A program made the position numbers and the translations under genes. A model generated the notes under the pieces. That model did not search any database and was not told the DNA's origin. It saw nothing but the letters and a program-made list of their open reading frames with translations. From Podochytrium sp. JEL0797 (lineage: Eukaryota > Chytridiomycota > Chytridiomycetes > Chytridiales > Chytriomycetaceae), in contig JADGJG010000012.1 of NCBI GenBank assembly GCA_027596195.1, positions 43,320 to 107,319 on the forward strand: DNA of 64,000 nt, read 5' to 3'. Below, piece after piece: positions 1 through 12,618 of this stretch. The number at the start of each line of letters is the position of its first letter. Position 1 is the stretch's first letter.

Positions 1-436
1 CGAGAAAGGATCGCGAAATAATAGAGCCAAGAAACGAAACGCGATCTCGAGGGACAGATTCATGGAAATCACATGCCAACCCCCTTTGCTCCCCCATCGT
101 CTCTCACCCTACCGTACACGTAATCAAATCTAAACATATGAAGAATCTAACCCAAAAAATTGGTCAGGCTTCCCAAACTTTCGTTGCAAACTCGAACCCC
201 GATATTTTGCTCATCTTCAGCTTGATAACCTCGATCTCGTCTTGTTACTGTATCAAACTGAATCTTTGATCACACTCTCGAGACATCAAAAAAAAGACGC
301 GTTATTCTCTCTCGTGATTCGATCCACAAAAAAACGCGTGCCCCAATCAATCAATCTAGACCCGATATTCAACAGCAAAAAAGAAGAGTTCCCTTGAACT
401 GATTTATACCCCCAAAAAGAACCGCGGAAACAAAAA
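1..436 (+). promoter_or_regulatory. upstream region of the G-alpha gene
   Basis: No coding exon is visible here. The stretch is pyrimidine-rich and A-rich, as expected of a promoter and 5' leader. Positions 296-314 carry the motif GACGCGTTATTCTCTCTCG, which recurs with one mismatch at 22229-22247, again about 100-125 bp before a start codon. It contains ACGCGT, the MCB core known in yeast cell-cycle promoters, but a regulatory role here is inference. Confidence 0.4.
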
Positions 437-2101
437 ATGGGAAACTGTGAATCGGCAGAAGCTGTTGCCGCTGCAACCGCGAGCAAGGAAATCGACAGGC
501 AAATGAAACTCGAAATGAAGAATGTGGAACAGAATGTAAAGCTGTTATTATTAGGTAGCTTGAGTCTTTTTTTTGATTTCTTCCTCGCGACAACCCCCCT
601 CGAGAAACCAAACTCACCCCCCCACCACCACCACCCATTCCAAAAAAAAAGGCGCCGGAGAAACCGGCAAATCCACGGTCCTAAAACAAATGCGAATCAT
701 CAACGGCTCCGGGTACGCCGACGAAGACCGCGTCGCCTACCGCGTCACCATCCTCACCAACATCATCACATGCGCCAAAACCCTCCTCACCGCAATGGAC
801 ACGCTCAAAATCCCGCACGGGTTCGACCCCGCCACAGCCGACACGACACTCGCGCCTCAGACGCTTGCTGCCGCGGAGTCCGGTGCCGGGGAGGATACGA
901 AGAGCGAGGCTGGATCCGGGAGCATGCTTGACATGGATAAAGGAGAGGAACAGGAGAAGAAGGAAGTCGTGGAAGGACAGCTGCAAGCGAAAGTGGAAGA
1001 CCCGGTCGCACGGGCCGCGACACACGCGTGGAAGACCGCTCAAGAGTCTGGAGAAGCCCTCAAAGGCCCGATGGCGGAAGCCGCGGCACTCGTAATGGCG
1101 AGTCCAATGGGATTTGGAATTGGGGAGCAGATGCCGAAAGCGTTGAAGGAGGCGGTAGCGTTGGTATGGAAGGATGTTGGTGTGCAGTATTGCTACCGGA
1201 GGGCGAATGAGTATCAGTTGATAGATTGTTGTCAAGTGTGAGTTTGGCACTTTCTACTTCCTTTTTTTCATTTTCTCCACATAGCGTTTTTTTATAACCG
1301 CCCTTTCTACCCAGATTCTTGAACGACCTCGACCGACTCTGCGACCCAACCTTCATGCCCACCGACCAAGATATTCTGAACTCGCGTATCATGACCACCA
1401 CCATTATTGAAACGCGATTCAAAATCGAGGGCGTGATTTTCCGAGTGTTTGACGTGGGCGGGCAACGAAGCGAACGAAAAAAATGGGCCCCGTATTTCGA
1501 CGACATCAATGCCATTATTTACCTTGTGGCCATCAATTCGTATGATCAGATTTTGTTTGAGGATGATTCGACGAACCGAAGTAAGGAAACCCCCCTCCCG
1601 CCCGCGCTTTTCCTTCTCTTCGAATCTAAGCAATGTAAAAAATAGTGATCGAGTCCATGAACTTGTTTGCTTCCATCTGCAACCACCCCATGTTCAAGAA
1701 AACAGCCATGATCATTTTCATGAACAAGATTGACTTGTTCCGCATCAAACTCGAAACGAAACTCATTTCAGATTACTTTCCGTCTTACGAAGGTGAACAA
1801 AAAAAACCCCCATTCTTGAAGCGCGTTTTGACTGACCCCCCCCCCACTTTCGATAAAATCAGGCCCCAACGATTTCGACAATGGCTCAGAATATTTCGCC
1901 ACCCGGTTCCTGTCGCTCAACAAATACGAAAAGAAAATATATGTGCATTTCACGTGGGCCACAGACACGAAACAAATCAAAACCGTTTTGGCGATAGTGA
2001 ATCAAATCATTCTGAGGTGAGTAAAAAAAAGCGAGCGAGCCTCCTCAAAAGCTGATTTTTCCACAAAAAATAGATCCAATTTGGTGGAAGCTGGTCTATG
2101 A
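437..2101 (+). CDS. heterotrimeric G protein alpha subunit
   Basis: GTPase subunit that couples seven-helix receptors to effectors at the plasma membrane. The start is fixed by the N-terminal myristoylation signal MGNCESAE. Exon 1 ends at KLLLLG, and splicing restores the P-loop GAGETGKST. Later exons give the switch region DVGGQRSERKKW, the guanine-specificity motif NKID and a TWATDT loop in place of the usual TCATDT. The last short exon gives SNLVEAGL-stop, the expected C-terminus. Five short introns are readable. The odd point is an insertion of roughly 90 residues, rich in Glu, Ala and Lys, in the helical domain after LKIPHG (about 820-1130). The C-terminus lacks the Cys used by pertussis toxin. 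The family assignment is secure; which subclass (Gpa1, 2 or 3) is not resolved. Confidence 0.96.
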
Positions 2102-2245
2102 AAATATATTTTTGAACTTGCTTACAACTGTTTGGAACCCCCGAAGGATGTGGGGGTGGAATGGCATTTTTTCTCATTTAGTTCAAAAAAATATAGTTTT
2201 ACTCGAGTTTTGAAATGATTAATTCTTGGGGAAAAAAAACCATCC

Positions 2246-4799
2246 CTACGAAGAAGGAAACATGCCCCCAAATAGCACAGGATCCAAATTCATCAACGCG
2301 TCCACATCCGCCTGAAAGAGTTGGTTAAAAAGGGGTGGTCAAGGAGCAGTGGACACAAGAAATTTCACCTTCATCTCGTCCCCACAAATCGCAATCATCT
2401 GCTGCACAATACTTTGAACCTCCTTCCTCAATTCCGCTCGATCTACCATTTTGAAATAAAAACGAGCGTCAGTTTCCCGCCCAACTCCCTTCCTAAAACA
2501 AGAAATAAAAACTCAACTCTTTGTATCTTCCTCCCGCTTCAACCTCCCATCCCGCCGTTCCACCTCTTCCTCCCTCCCCATATTCATCCACACGTCCGCA
2601 CACGTGCGTAAAATCAAGCCGCGGTATACTCCAATTCGTGGTCGACAAGCGTCGAGAATCGCTTGCACGGCGCGACAGCATGTGAGTTGAGTAGGTGTAT
2701 CTTGGTGGTGGAGTTGCAGGATTTGACAGGTGAGTTGGATCAAGGGCTTTTTTGGTCGGGGGAAAAGGCAATTGTGAGTGTGGTGAAAGGACATGATTAA
2801 CAATCGCGTTCAATAATTACCTGCAAATACTTGATTGTCATGATCCCCATTTCCTCAATCAACCCCGGAATCGACTCAAGCACAATCTATCAAAAAAAAT
2901 CGCATCAACACCCACAGAATCAAACACACGGGAGGGAAGCACATTTACCCGAATAATTTCAATCTTGCCTCCAATCGACAACCCCAACCCCCGCACAACA
3001 CCTTCCTCCATCACAATCGACAACTTGCTAAACTCCTTCGCCGACCCCTTTTCTTCCAACATGCAACTAAGCAACGTGATAGTCTGAAACGTTTCTCGGA
3101 GAACGGGTGGCGAGGAGTGGTACGTCAACCCCACGCGAAGCGTCTATTTGTTTCCCGTAAATCCAACAAAATCCAACACGTTATCGCGAAACCAAACCTC
3201 AAAAAACACGTCCCCAAGTCCACTCCCGCGAATTTCAGAACGTGACAGATTCGCCAACACACATGTTCTCAGAATCGACACACCCCACGCTTTGTACCTA
3301 GGATCATAATCGTCCATCAAAGTCAACACGGTGGGAACCACGAGGTGTTGAATCTGAGACATTTCTGGATCCTTGAAAAGAGGTTACCCCCCCGCGCTGA
3401 AATATCAAAAAAAAAACTCAAACCTTGACATTCGAAACCACCCACTCAAACACTTCCACACATTCCACCCGTTCGCACTTCCACGCTTGATTCTCAAACC
3501 CCTCCCCAACCCTCTTTTGCTTCGGCTCCTTCCCCAACCCCTTCTTCCTCTCAGCAGCAGGGTCGCGATACGATTTCTGGAAATACGGTTTCACAGCACC
3601 TTCGAGAATTCGTTTGGCGTGTTTGGAGACGAGTGTTTGAATTAAAGGGGTGGATGTTTGGGTAAGCAGGGAAGCGAGGAGGGAGTGCGCAGCTTGATGG
3701 GAAGGCGCGGTTGCCCAACGCGGTGGAGTAGAAATTTGACAGCCGAGGAAGGCGGCGATGGGGGTGAGGAGGGTAGCGATGGTTTCTTCTTTCAGTTTGG
3801 TCTGAAGTGCGAATGCAAGAAGGTAAGAGGTTAATTCGAGCGTGGGGAATGGCGCGAGATCACCTTCTCATCGAGCAGTGAAGCAAATTTGGCAAGGATA
3901 TCTAGTACAAGACCAGAAGAGTGTTGAAACGCTTTGACTTGATTCCGAGGCTCCGTTTCCGCCACTACAAACAACATAAACCGCGACGTGAGTCTCACGC
4001 GCACTCCGTGACTCAAAAATCAACATACAAGTCTTCAAATCATTCAAATACACGAGAGGCACAATCAAGAATCCACAGAGCTCCGACAACCCATCATCGA
4101 GTCCGACAGTCACCGCCGTCGTTGAGGGATCGTACAGTTGCGCGAGAGAATGTAAGAATGCGAATGCATTCGATTTCTGGAACGCGTGTTTCAGTGTTCA
4201 AATGATCCAAGAATCAACTGAATCTCAAAGAATCCACCTCTGCCAGAGATTCTCGCGTGCTCAACAAGCTGTTCATTCCATGGAGCATCGCGTTGGGCGG
4301 GATACATTCCGCAAGTACTTTCAAGAGAGCTCTAAAAGTGATGCGAAATAGATTTCAGAAGCCGAGTTTCGCAGAAGGTGAGGTTCGGGAAGATTTGTTT
4401 TGATGAACCCGGGATCCAGTTTTCACAAGTCCGTAAGATATACAGCGTGATCGATTCATTCAAAATGTGGCATTCTTGATCCAATTCAACGTCGAAGGTG
4501 CGGAAGAACAAGCATCGAAACACGCGAGGTATCGACATGCGAAAGAGGTTGATATCCGCAACACACCTCCATGGCTCAGCCAGCTTAGAAGCAGCAACAC
4601 CAAGTCCCGACAAGTGAACCAAGGGACCCAACAGAGCCAACAGCGAGTCACTCGACAGGTCCAATGGCTGGGTCCGCACGGCAGCTTCAATCTCTGCGAG
4701 AATGGCAGCAGTCTCAGGACTGTTTGGATTTGCAGTGTTTCTGGCACACTTGGCAGCAAGAGAGGCAATGAGTGAGTTGGTGGTGGATGTGGCTGGCAT
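2246..4799 (-). CDS. TTI2: TELO2-interacting protein 2 (TTI2)-like HEAT-repeat protein
   Basis: TTI2 is part of the Tel2-Tti1-Tti2 (TTT) cochaperone complex that matures PIKK kinases such as TOR, ATM and ATR. The gene is split into many small exons. The clearest block is in 3144-3362, where VLTLMDDYDPRYKAWGVSIL matches the TTI2 family pattern (a DD dipeptide, then a leucine-rich helix). The exon at about 2500-2800 gives ILDACRPRIGVYRGLILRTC, matching the C-terminal family block that ends in Trp-rich helices. The last exon, after a TTTCAG acceptor, ends GGMFPSS-stop at 2246-2248. The start MPATSTTNSL is chosen because the divergent zinc finger gene begins only 29 bp away. Individual exon borders are uncertain; the family call rests mainly on the C-terminal half. 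Confidence 0.72.
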
Positions 4800-4828
4800 G
4801 GTTGGTTCGTTTGTTTTTTTCCTCGAAG
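4800..4828. promoter_or_regulatory. 29 bp bidirectional promoter spacer
   Basis: These bases are all that separates the divergent start codons of the TTI2-like and ZNF277-like genes. The spacer carries a T tract followed by TCGA. Transcription of each gene must start inside the other gene or inside this spacer, if the chosen starts are right. Confidence 0.4.
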
Positions 4829-6743
4829 ATGAAACCGTTTCGCTCGATTGGACGTGGTATTGCTCTGGGCAGAGGCCAAACACCACCCATCGGAGAGAGT
4901 ATCGAGGATCCCGAGGGTGTAGATGCGGAGGAAATGGATTCGCCAAGGAACATGAATGTGCGCGAGAATGCGGTAGGTTCCCTTCCTGCTTCTGCCGGCT
5001 TGGTTACTCCTTCCTAACCACCCACCAGTTCTTCTCTGGTGCCGTCCACTTCATGTGTCCATTCCCCCTCTGCGATGACTCTCTCTCGCCCAAAGACCTT
5101 CTGAATCCACACCAAGTGATCGACCACCTTGCCCTCGCCCACCAAATCTGCATCTGCAACCGGAAGCAGGTCATGCCGTATCTCGACTGGTACCTGCGCG
5201 AGTGGGGTGCAATAATCGACGGTAAGCAACCTTCGATAATTCCCCGACTCAACCACTTCTTCCACAGAGGCCCTGCAAGCACAAATGAATCCCGATTCGG
5301 TCGAATTCATGACAGAGCAAGATCTCGACCATCTCCCCTCGGAATCGGAATCAGAACACAGCACGACCCCGATTTCTGCCCCGCCAACTTCAGACCAAAT
5401 GTCGTATCTGTACAAAGTCTACGAGGACCTCGGAATCCCGTCTTCAACTCACTCGTGCGACGTTGATCTCTATTCATCTCCGCCAACAGCGTCGAGGAAG
5501 AAGGAATTCCGATCAGTTCCAACAACCAAAAAGCTATACCACCTCGGAGACATTACTTTTGAACGCGACTTGGAACTTCGAAAAACACTGCACACCAACA
5601 AACTGGTAACCCCGGCCCTCCTCGAAACCCCACTCCCTGCAATTCACACGCGACCCCTTTAACAGACGGAAATTCTCGCCTCCCAAACCACCCTCCGCAC
5701 CAACCCGCCACCCCCGCGCAAATGCATTTTCTGCAAACTCACTCCAGACACGCAATCTCTTTTTTTTCAACACATGCACGAGGAACATTCGTTCCACATT
5801 GGGAACCCGCTGAACTTGACTCAAATTGACGAGTTTTTCACGTTGCTCGAAAACAAGATGGGGAACGGCGTGTGTATTTACTGTGAGGGAAAGTTTCCGG
5901 ATATGGTGGTTTTGCGGCGGCATATGCGGAAGAAGAAGGTATTGTTGTCTGCTTTTTTTGTGGGTTCGTTGGTGGCTTGGCTCGTTCGCCTTTTGTTGAG
6001 TCTGTCCTGATTGTCTGAACCCCCCCAACCCTCTCTCCTTAACCGTAGCATTTCCACGTAAACCCTCTCAACTTGAACTACGACCGATTCTACGTAGTCA
6101 ACTACGCCGACTTTGAAGGCCGCCGATGGCGCGACATGGAAGGCGAGAAAGACGAACCCTCGCGCCTCCTCGACGGATTCACACGCGTAGGAGGTGGTCC
6201 CACTCCCGAAAACGACGAGGACGACGCATTCGAAGACCACACAGGCGACTGGGATGACTGGAAAGCAGATTTGGAAGATATTGGTGGGGAAGGCACAATG
6301 TGTTTGTTTGAAGACGTTATGCTTCCAACAGTCGAGGATGCAGTGAATCATTTGAAGGAGGTGCATGGGTTCGATTTGAAGGCCATCAAGAAGGAATATG
6401 GTGAGTTTGTACTCGGCACCGGTTCGTTGCGTTGCAAACCGAATCTCATCTTTATTTACCGCACCAAGACCTCGACGAATACGGCATTATCCGTCTGATC
6501 AACTACATCCGCGGCTGCACAGCAGAACCTAGCTGTTTCGGATGTCGCGCGCCATTCGAGACGCTCGACGAGCTCGCGGGGCACTATCAAAACACGCTGC
6601 ATCACTTGATTATGATTCCCGAAAAGAGCAACTCGTTCTGGAAGGATGTGGAGCACTTGTTTCCGGCGTATGATGGGGATCCTTTGTTGACGTGGGATTG
6701 CGACGGGGATGATGAAGAGGACGGTGACGATGAGAAAGAATAA
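4829..6743 (+). CDS. ZNF277: ZNF277-like C2H2 zinc finger protein
   Basis: In animals, ZNF277 is a C2H2 protein that associates with ribosomal protein uS5 and with Polycomb factors; its role in fungi is unclear to me. Exon 1 encodes a Met-rich start and is followed by a 55-60 bp intron. The next exon reads FMCPFPLCDDS, then HQVIDHLALAHQICICN, the family's first finger with the characteristic degenerate helix. Further exons give KCIFCKLTP with HMHEEHSFHI, CIYCEGKFPD with a paired HMRKKKHFHV after splicing, a Trp/Asp-rich block and CLFEDVMLPT with HLKEVHGFDL. The last finger is CFGCRAPFET with HYQNTLHH. The C-terminus is acidic (DDEEDGDDEKE). The order of five fingers and the tyrosine-rich linker after finger 3 (NLNYDRFYVVNY) are typical of ZNF277. 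Confidence 0.85.
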
Positions 6744-6839
6744 ACGTATGTGAATGCGGGGAATAGCTGGATGCGTTGGATTCCAACCGATTCGAGTTCG
6801 GTGGCCAAGAAAACAAAAATCTTTCCGAAAAACACTCCG

Positions 6840-9456
6840 ATGCAGCAAGACCCGCACGCCGTGACTGTGGCCAACTCGAACGGCACGCGATCACACAAAG
6901 CGCGCGTATCGTACCACTACCATCGTACGTGTGTCCACTTGCATCTACAGCCCACTCACCATTCCTTTAATAGCCGATGTTGGGCTCTACAGCTACGGAG
7001 CGAAACACTTCATGAAGGTGAGGTTGACTCTCTTCACCACCTATTCTAACTCTCAACAAACCACCAGCCCGCACGTGTGAGAATGACGCACTCGCTGATT
7101 ACCGCATACGGACTGCACAAGAAGATGGCCGTCGAGGTGACCCAACCAGAATCGCAGCGACACAGAACCTGACCACTCCAGGTTCACAACAGGTCCCCAA
7201 CCAAGCGAGTTTCAAGCAAATGACCAAATTCCATACCGACGAGTACATTGTGAGTGCTTGGTGCGAGAGAGAGAGCCGGGAGTTGGACCCAACAGAATCT
7301 CACACCCAACCCGCAGGACTTTCTGCGCAGAGTCACCACCAACCCGTCCGATGACCTCAAAAAGTACGAAACGAAATTCAACGTGGGCGAGTTTTGCGGC
7401 GATTGTCCGCTGTTTGACGGGATTTATGAGTTTTGCATGTTGAGTGCGGGCGGTTCGATCGGTACAGATATCCGTGTTGGGTTCGCAATTCTCCTCCTAA
7501 TCTGATTTAATTTAGATGCTGCGATGCGGTTGAATTCGGGGCGCAGCGATATTGCCATCAAGTACGTCATGGTTTTGGTTTCTGTTGCCGACCTGTTTCG
7601 TTAATCCCTCTCGCTTCCATTAATTAGTTGGGCCGGCGGTTTGCACCACGCCAAAAAGAGCGAAGCTTCTGGATTCTGTTATGGTTCGTGTGCTTTTTTC
7701 TCCTCAACCGTGAATCATCTTTCCCGTTACTCACATGGCATACCACTCCCAATCCAACAGTCAACGATATTGTATTGGCTATTCTGGAACTGCTCAAAGT
7801 GCACGAGAGAGTTTTGGTAATAGGTTTCCTTGACGCTCCCTCCCCCCGCAACACATTTATTGATGCTCCTCTCTCTTTGTCCAGTACATTGACACGGACG
7901 TGCACCACGGAGACGGAGTCGAAGAGGCGTTTTTCACAACCGATCGCGTCATGACGTGTTCGTTCCACAAGTTTGGAGAGTTTTTCCCGGGAACGGGAGA
8001 TGTGAATGTGAGTGCACCCCATCCCAGCATCGGTTGTTCGAACGGCTCTAATGGATTGCGATTTTTGGTCGTTTTTTTCTAGGATGTTGGATTTGGAAAG
8101 GGAAAGCATTACGCGTAAGTCCCACATAACCACGCCAATGGAAACTTCTTCTCAAAATGCCCTCTCTTTCCCTCCCCGAAACCAGCGTCAACGTCCCATT
8201 GAACGACGGAATCGACGACGAATCCTACCACGCCATCTTCAGCACAGTCATCAAAGAAATCATGGCGCGGTTCCGACCGGGTGCCGTGGTACTCCAACTC
8301 GGAGCCGACAGTTTGATTGGCGACCGGTTGGGATGTTTTAATCTGTCGATGCAAGGACACGGTCGCAGTGTTGCATTCATGAAGAGTTTTGGGGTCCCGT
8401 TGATTTTGTTGGGAGGTGGAGGGTACACGATTCGGAATGTGGCGAAAGCGTGGTGTCATGAGACGACGTTGGCGTTGGGCGTGGAGGTACCGAAAGGTAA
8501 CCAACTCACTTTTTCGATGTTTTGTTGTCAGCATCCTCAACACCCGCGACATAACAGAAATCCCCTACCACGACTACTTTGAAGGCTATGGCCCCACCTA
8601 CCTCCTCGACATCCCCTCCTCCAACATGGAAAACCTCAACTCGCGCAAATACCTAGACCAAATCCAAACCAAAATCCTCGAATCCCTCCGCCACCTCCCA
8701 CACGCGCCTTCCGTCCAAAGCCACGAAATCCCAATCGACCAGTTCTCATGTAGCGACAATGAGAGTGAAGACGAACTCGTGATGAACCCCATGAACCCAG
8801 ACATGCCCGTGCGCGAGAACACAAAGGATTTACGGATGCGGAATCGGTATCGCGACGCGTATCGTGTTCCGGAGGAGGCGTTGAGTGATTCGGAGGGGGA
8901 GGAGGGGGGGAGACGGGATCGTGCGAGTTATCGGGGTGGGAATGGTGGTGGGCGGGGGAAGAAGAAGACGGCGGGGGTTGCGAAGAATGGGGGGAGTGGT
9001 GCTGCTGGTGCTGCGAGGAACGGTGGGTCGGCTTCGCAGACGCCTGCTATTGTGGCGGTTACGCGTGCGGGGTCGAATTTGTCGGAAGTGCCTCCAGCGC
9101 CTGCGTCTGTGGCGGCTACGATGGATGAAGACAGTGAGAGTGAGATGAAAAAGATTGATAGCGTAGCGGATCGGAACGAACGGATGCGGCAGAGAACGTT
9201 TTCGGGGCGGGCTGGGATTCACGGTGGAGGTGTCAGCAGCGCGATGCCGGCGATTCATCTTGCTGCTGGAGATGGGGAGGCCAGGGGTGGTGCGGATAGT
9301 GAGATGGAGGACGATGGGAGGGTAAGTGAGGTGGAGGAGTTGAGGTTGAGTGAGGAAGAGATTCGGGAGATTGATCAGTTGAATGACGAGATGGATGTGG
9401 ATGTGGCAGCAGGGGAGGAGGAGCCGGCGGGGGATGAGAATGCGGAGAATGTTTAA
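6840..9456 (+). CDS. class I histone deacetylase (Rpd3/HDAC1-2 type)
   Basis: Zinc-dependent deacetylase of histone tails and catalytic subunit of Sin3-type corepressors. The exons splice into the canonical core: [87 protein letters not shown] (zinc and catalytic His/Asp), [35 protein letters not shown] and [16 protein letters not shown], then LPHAPSVQ. About ten short introns interrupt it. I chose the Met before [12 protein letters not shown], since upstream Mets at 6750 and 6771 crowd the ZNF277 stop; the first exon remains open to that position. After the core there is a Gly/Ala/Ser-rich then acidic tail of over 200 residues, longer than in yeast Rpd3. One odd residue run is LGAD where most relatives have CGAD or CGSD. 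Confidence 0.95.
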
Positions 9457-9577
9457 GGAGAGTTTTGATTTGATTATTTCTATTATGAATACACTTGCTT
9501 TCAATGGTTGGATATGTGGTAAAAAAGATTTGTCAGGGAGGACGGTCGCGAGATTTTCGAGTGAAATCAGTGGTGTT

Positions 9578-12500
9578 ATGGAGACGCCACACCTCCCACT
9601 TCTGCCTCTCCTTCGTGATGGATCCTCTTCCTCCATGTCCATTCCTGCCGTCTCCGAAAGCCATGCCGCCCCAATCGAAACAAAACGCGTGGCTCCGAAA
9701 TCAAGCCTCTATACCGCGAGCACCGCCATCGCACTGAAGAATCCATCTCAACCACCTCGAAGAAGAAGTGAACCGCCAACACCCTCCTCGGGCCCCTCCA
9801 TCGTTCACGCGCCAGTGAACCTATCCGAATCACCGACCAAACCAAACGCAAACGAACGATTTGGATCAAAACCACGGCCCACCAACAAACCACATACGGC
9901 ACCACCTGCATCACATATCCTCTCTCAGACTCCTTCATCGCGGAAAACATCTGCAAAATCCGTCAAAACGGCAACCTCGAATATATCTCGCAAAAAACCG
10001 TCTACCGCGCCACAACCACCATCCACCCCAAAACACCCCGAAAGCAACCCCGCAAACGGTTCTCACCTTCGAAACCTCGCCAAACAGTTCCTCACCGATC
10101 GCGACTCATGGGTCGTGTTGAAAGAAAGTCGATTGAGATTGGAACGAAAAAAGAACGAAACACGCGAGAAACAACGGAACGAGGAACAAGGCGATTCACC
10201 TGTTGTTCACCTCCCACAGCTTCAATTCGAATTCGAATTGAGTGAAGAAACGGGTGGCGATTCTTCCATCAAGAATGCCGCGGACGAAGGGGGGATGCTT
10301 GGGATAGCGGGAGGGTCAAAATCAGGAAGTCGGAGAACATCTCTCGGTATATTACCACCTGAGAATTCGCTTGGGATTGGCGGAGGATCAAATCCAGGGA
10401 GTCGGAGACCATCTCTCGGCATATTACCACTTGAGAATTCACTTGGGGTTGGCGGAGGATCAAATCCAGGGAGTCGGAGAGTGTCCCTCAGCAAAATGCC
10501 ACTTGAGAATTCGCTTACTATTGGAGGAGGATCGAACGCAGGGAGTCGGAGAGCCTCCCTCAGCATAATACCGCTTGAATCATTGTCCTTGAGTCGCAAA
10601 AATTCCATCACTCTGAGTAGAAGGGGCTCAATTTTAGACAGTGATATGGGTAGCAGGAAAGGATCAATTGGAGATATGGGAATTAGCTTCATGGATCTGA
10701 TGTCGAAAAGCGGGAATAGTGTCACGATAGAGGTTGATGCCCCGCAAGAGGCAATACAAGAGGCCTCCGAAGAATACGAAGATTCAGACTCCGAGTTTGA
10801 TGAAGACGAAATCCCCGAATCACGTTGTCTCAGCACCCATTTGAATTCCACTCTTGTTCTCTCACGGAGGGACCTGTATCTGCAGGAAAGGCGCAAAACT
10901 TCAGTAATCGTCGGATACGATGTCGGTTCCACTTTCCTAACTGATTTCGTTGTGGGCGGATACGGCAAATCCGACCTCTTCTTCCGCCTCCGCCGAATGT
11001 TCCGCCTTGTCGCCCTCGCTTCCCACTTCACAAAATACCTGTCCAAAATCCTCAAAAACCCCGTCCAATGGGGCTGGGAATACGACCCCGACGCCAACTT
11101 TGCAGAAGAAGTCGCGAACCCAGGTGTCTCGAAATCCGAAAGCACGCGCAACGTGATATCCGCGGTCGATTTCGCGGTTGGGCATTTGTTTTCGAAACAC
11201 AGTTTTGAAGGGTGGATGACTCCCACGATGCGGAGATTGTTTCGCAAACCGCCTGAGATAAGGACTGAATTGGAGTTGAGCGAGATGCAGCAGTGGTCGA
11301 GCTCAATGAAGGCGTTTCGAAAGGTTCCGGCAAGTATTCAGCGCGAGTTTTTGCGTGTTGGGAGATATGAGAGGTGGCATAGTGAGCGTATGATTATTGG
11401 GGAAGGGCAACGAGGGATGTACTTTTACATCATTCTGGGTAAGGATTCAGTTCTATTGAGTTGCGGGCGGTGGGCAGCTTCTAACGAGGGTTTTCAGACG
11501 GCGAAATCGAAATGTTCAAAATGGATCGAGAAGGAATGGAGAGAGACAAGCTTCGAAAATCGAAAAGTCTGTTGAGTCTGGCGGGCTCTCGAAGCAATAG
11601 CACTGAGTCTGTGAATGACACCAAAAAGGCGAATGCTGATGATTATGAGCGCAAGTATCGTGTTCCACTGGGAAGCCAATCAAGTGGAGGTAGGCTTGCT
11701 ATTTATTATTCAGTAACTCTAATTATTGAATTATAGAATCCTTTGGTGACATGGCTTTTGATGGTGGACGTCGAATCGCATCAGCCGTAACCAAAAGGAC
11801 CACTGAATTCCTTCTGATCGAGAGAGACGATTACCTCCGAATAGCAGCCAACATGGGCAACGACCAATCCCGAGACATTTTGAAATTCCTCAAAAAGATT
11901 CCCGTGTTCAAAACTCTCAGTGCCAATCCAGAAACTATTGCTCATTATTGCGATCTCAAAGTGTACCCCCCTGAAAGTGTGGTTGTCAGTGAAGGAGAGC
12001 CCTGTGAATATTTGTATTTCCAAAGGTATTTTATCCTTTGAGTGAGATTTCCAGCTTACCCCTTCTTCACAGAACTGGCACAAGCCGACTCGTGAAATCC
12101 CTCATGTTTGCCAAAATCATGCTGCATAACGGAAACCACCATATCGAGCCAATAAACGTGATCCCACTGGTGAATCATGAGGCTCAACCCCACTTCCCTC
12201 ACGCACTATCTGAGAATCACCTCTTGGCAGCTTCTTTGCCTCCCAACTCGACACTCGTCACAAAATTCGTCGTCACCCAAAAGCTGAACCCTGGAGACTA
12301 CTATTTTGATGGAAGTGAGAATATCAATCCAAACGATCTTGCTTTTTCAACAGGAGCTCGTGCCATCACGGCCAAAACGAGTGTCATCACGACTCTCAAG
12401 AGCGAGTTTTTGGTCATATCAAAAATCGATTTCAGCAAGTTTGCCACAAGGGAAACATGGAAAGAAGTCTCAAAGGGAACAATGGAGAAGGCGTTGCCTC

Positions 12501-12610
12501 CTCTTCCTCTCTTGACACAAGTTTATGTTGAGAACAGAAAGTGGGATGTGCACAAGAAAAAAGTTGTGGCTGAAATCATGGCTGATATTCGCAGAATGAA
12601 AGCGAAATAA
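9578..12610 (+). CDS. protein with two cyclic nucleotide-binding domains and tandem PKA-type sites
   Basis: The C-terminal half holds two cNMP-binding (CAP-like) folds. In the first, KVPASIQREFLRVGRYERW leads into IIGEGQRGMYFYIIL, then DGEIEMF across an intron. In the second, LKFLKKIPVFKTLSANPETI leads into VVVSEGEPCEYLYF, followed by a long C-terminal helical part. The domain pair resembles animal CNBD2, not the PKA regulatory subunit, because no dimerisation helix is visible. The canonical phosphate-binding FGE...RAA cassette is not obvious in either domain, so ligand binding is unproven. The N-terminal third is disordered and Ser/Pro-rich and carries four 24-residue repeats (separate entry). 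The start Met (METPHLPL) is a choice; an in-frame Met at 9485 is also possible, and frames open further upstream overlap the deacetylase. The stop lies 8 bp from the convergent KIF-binding protein stop. Confidence 0.8.
10310..10597 (+). repeat. four 72-bp (24-residue) in-frame tandem repeats with RRxSL sites
   Basis: Units start at 10310, 10382, 10454 and 10526. Each unit encodes GG-S-x-x-GSRR-x-SL followed by a hydrophobic LPxENSL segment. The four phosphosite cores read RRTSL, RRPSL, RRVSL and RRASL. RRxS is the known PKA consensus and RRASL is the core of the Kemptide substrate. Two more basic Ser sites (RKNS, RRGS) follow directly. Confidence 0.9.
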
Positions 12611-12618
12611 AATGATGT

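Noticed and set aside
4800..4946. Upstream extension of the TTI2-like protein to 4946
   Set aside because: It would overlap the first exon of the divergent zinc finger gene; MPATSTTNSL at 4799 is the better start.
9383..9577. Start of the CNB-domain protein inside the deacetylase gene
   Set aside because: The open frame there overlaps coding sequence of HDAC in another frame; Mets at 9485 and 9578 lie after the HDAC stop.
8830..9642. 270-residue minus-strand frame opposite the HDAC tail
   Set aside because: Arg/Pro-rich reverse image of a G-rich coding tail with no recognisable motif.
10222..11247. Long open frame on the minus strand opposite the CNB-domain gene (341 residues)
   Set aside because: It mirrors the coding repeats of the plus-strand gene, has no domain similarity and no splice context; antisense shadow.
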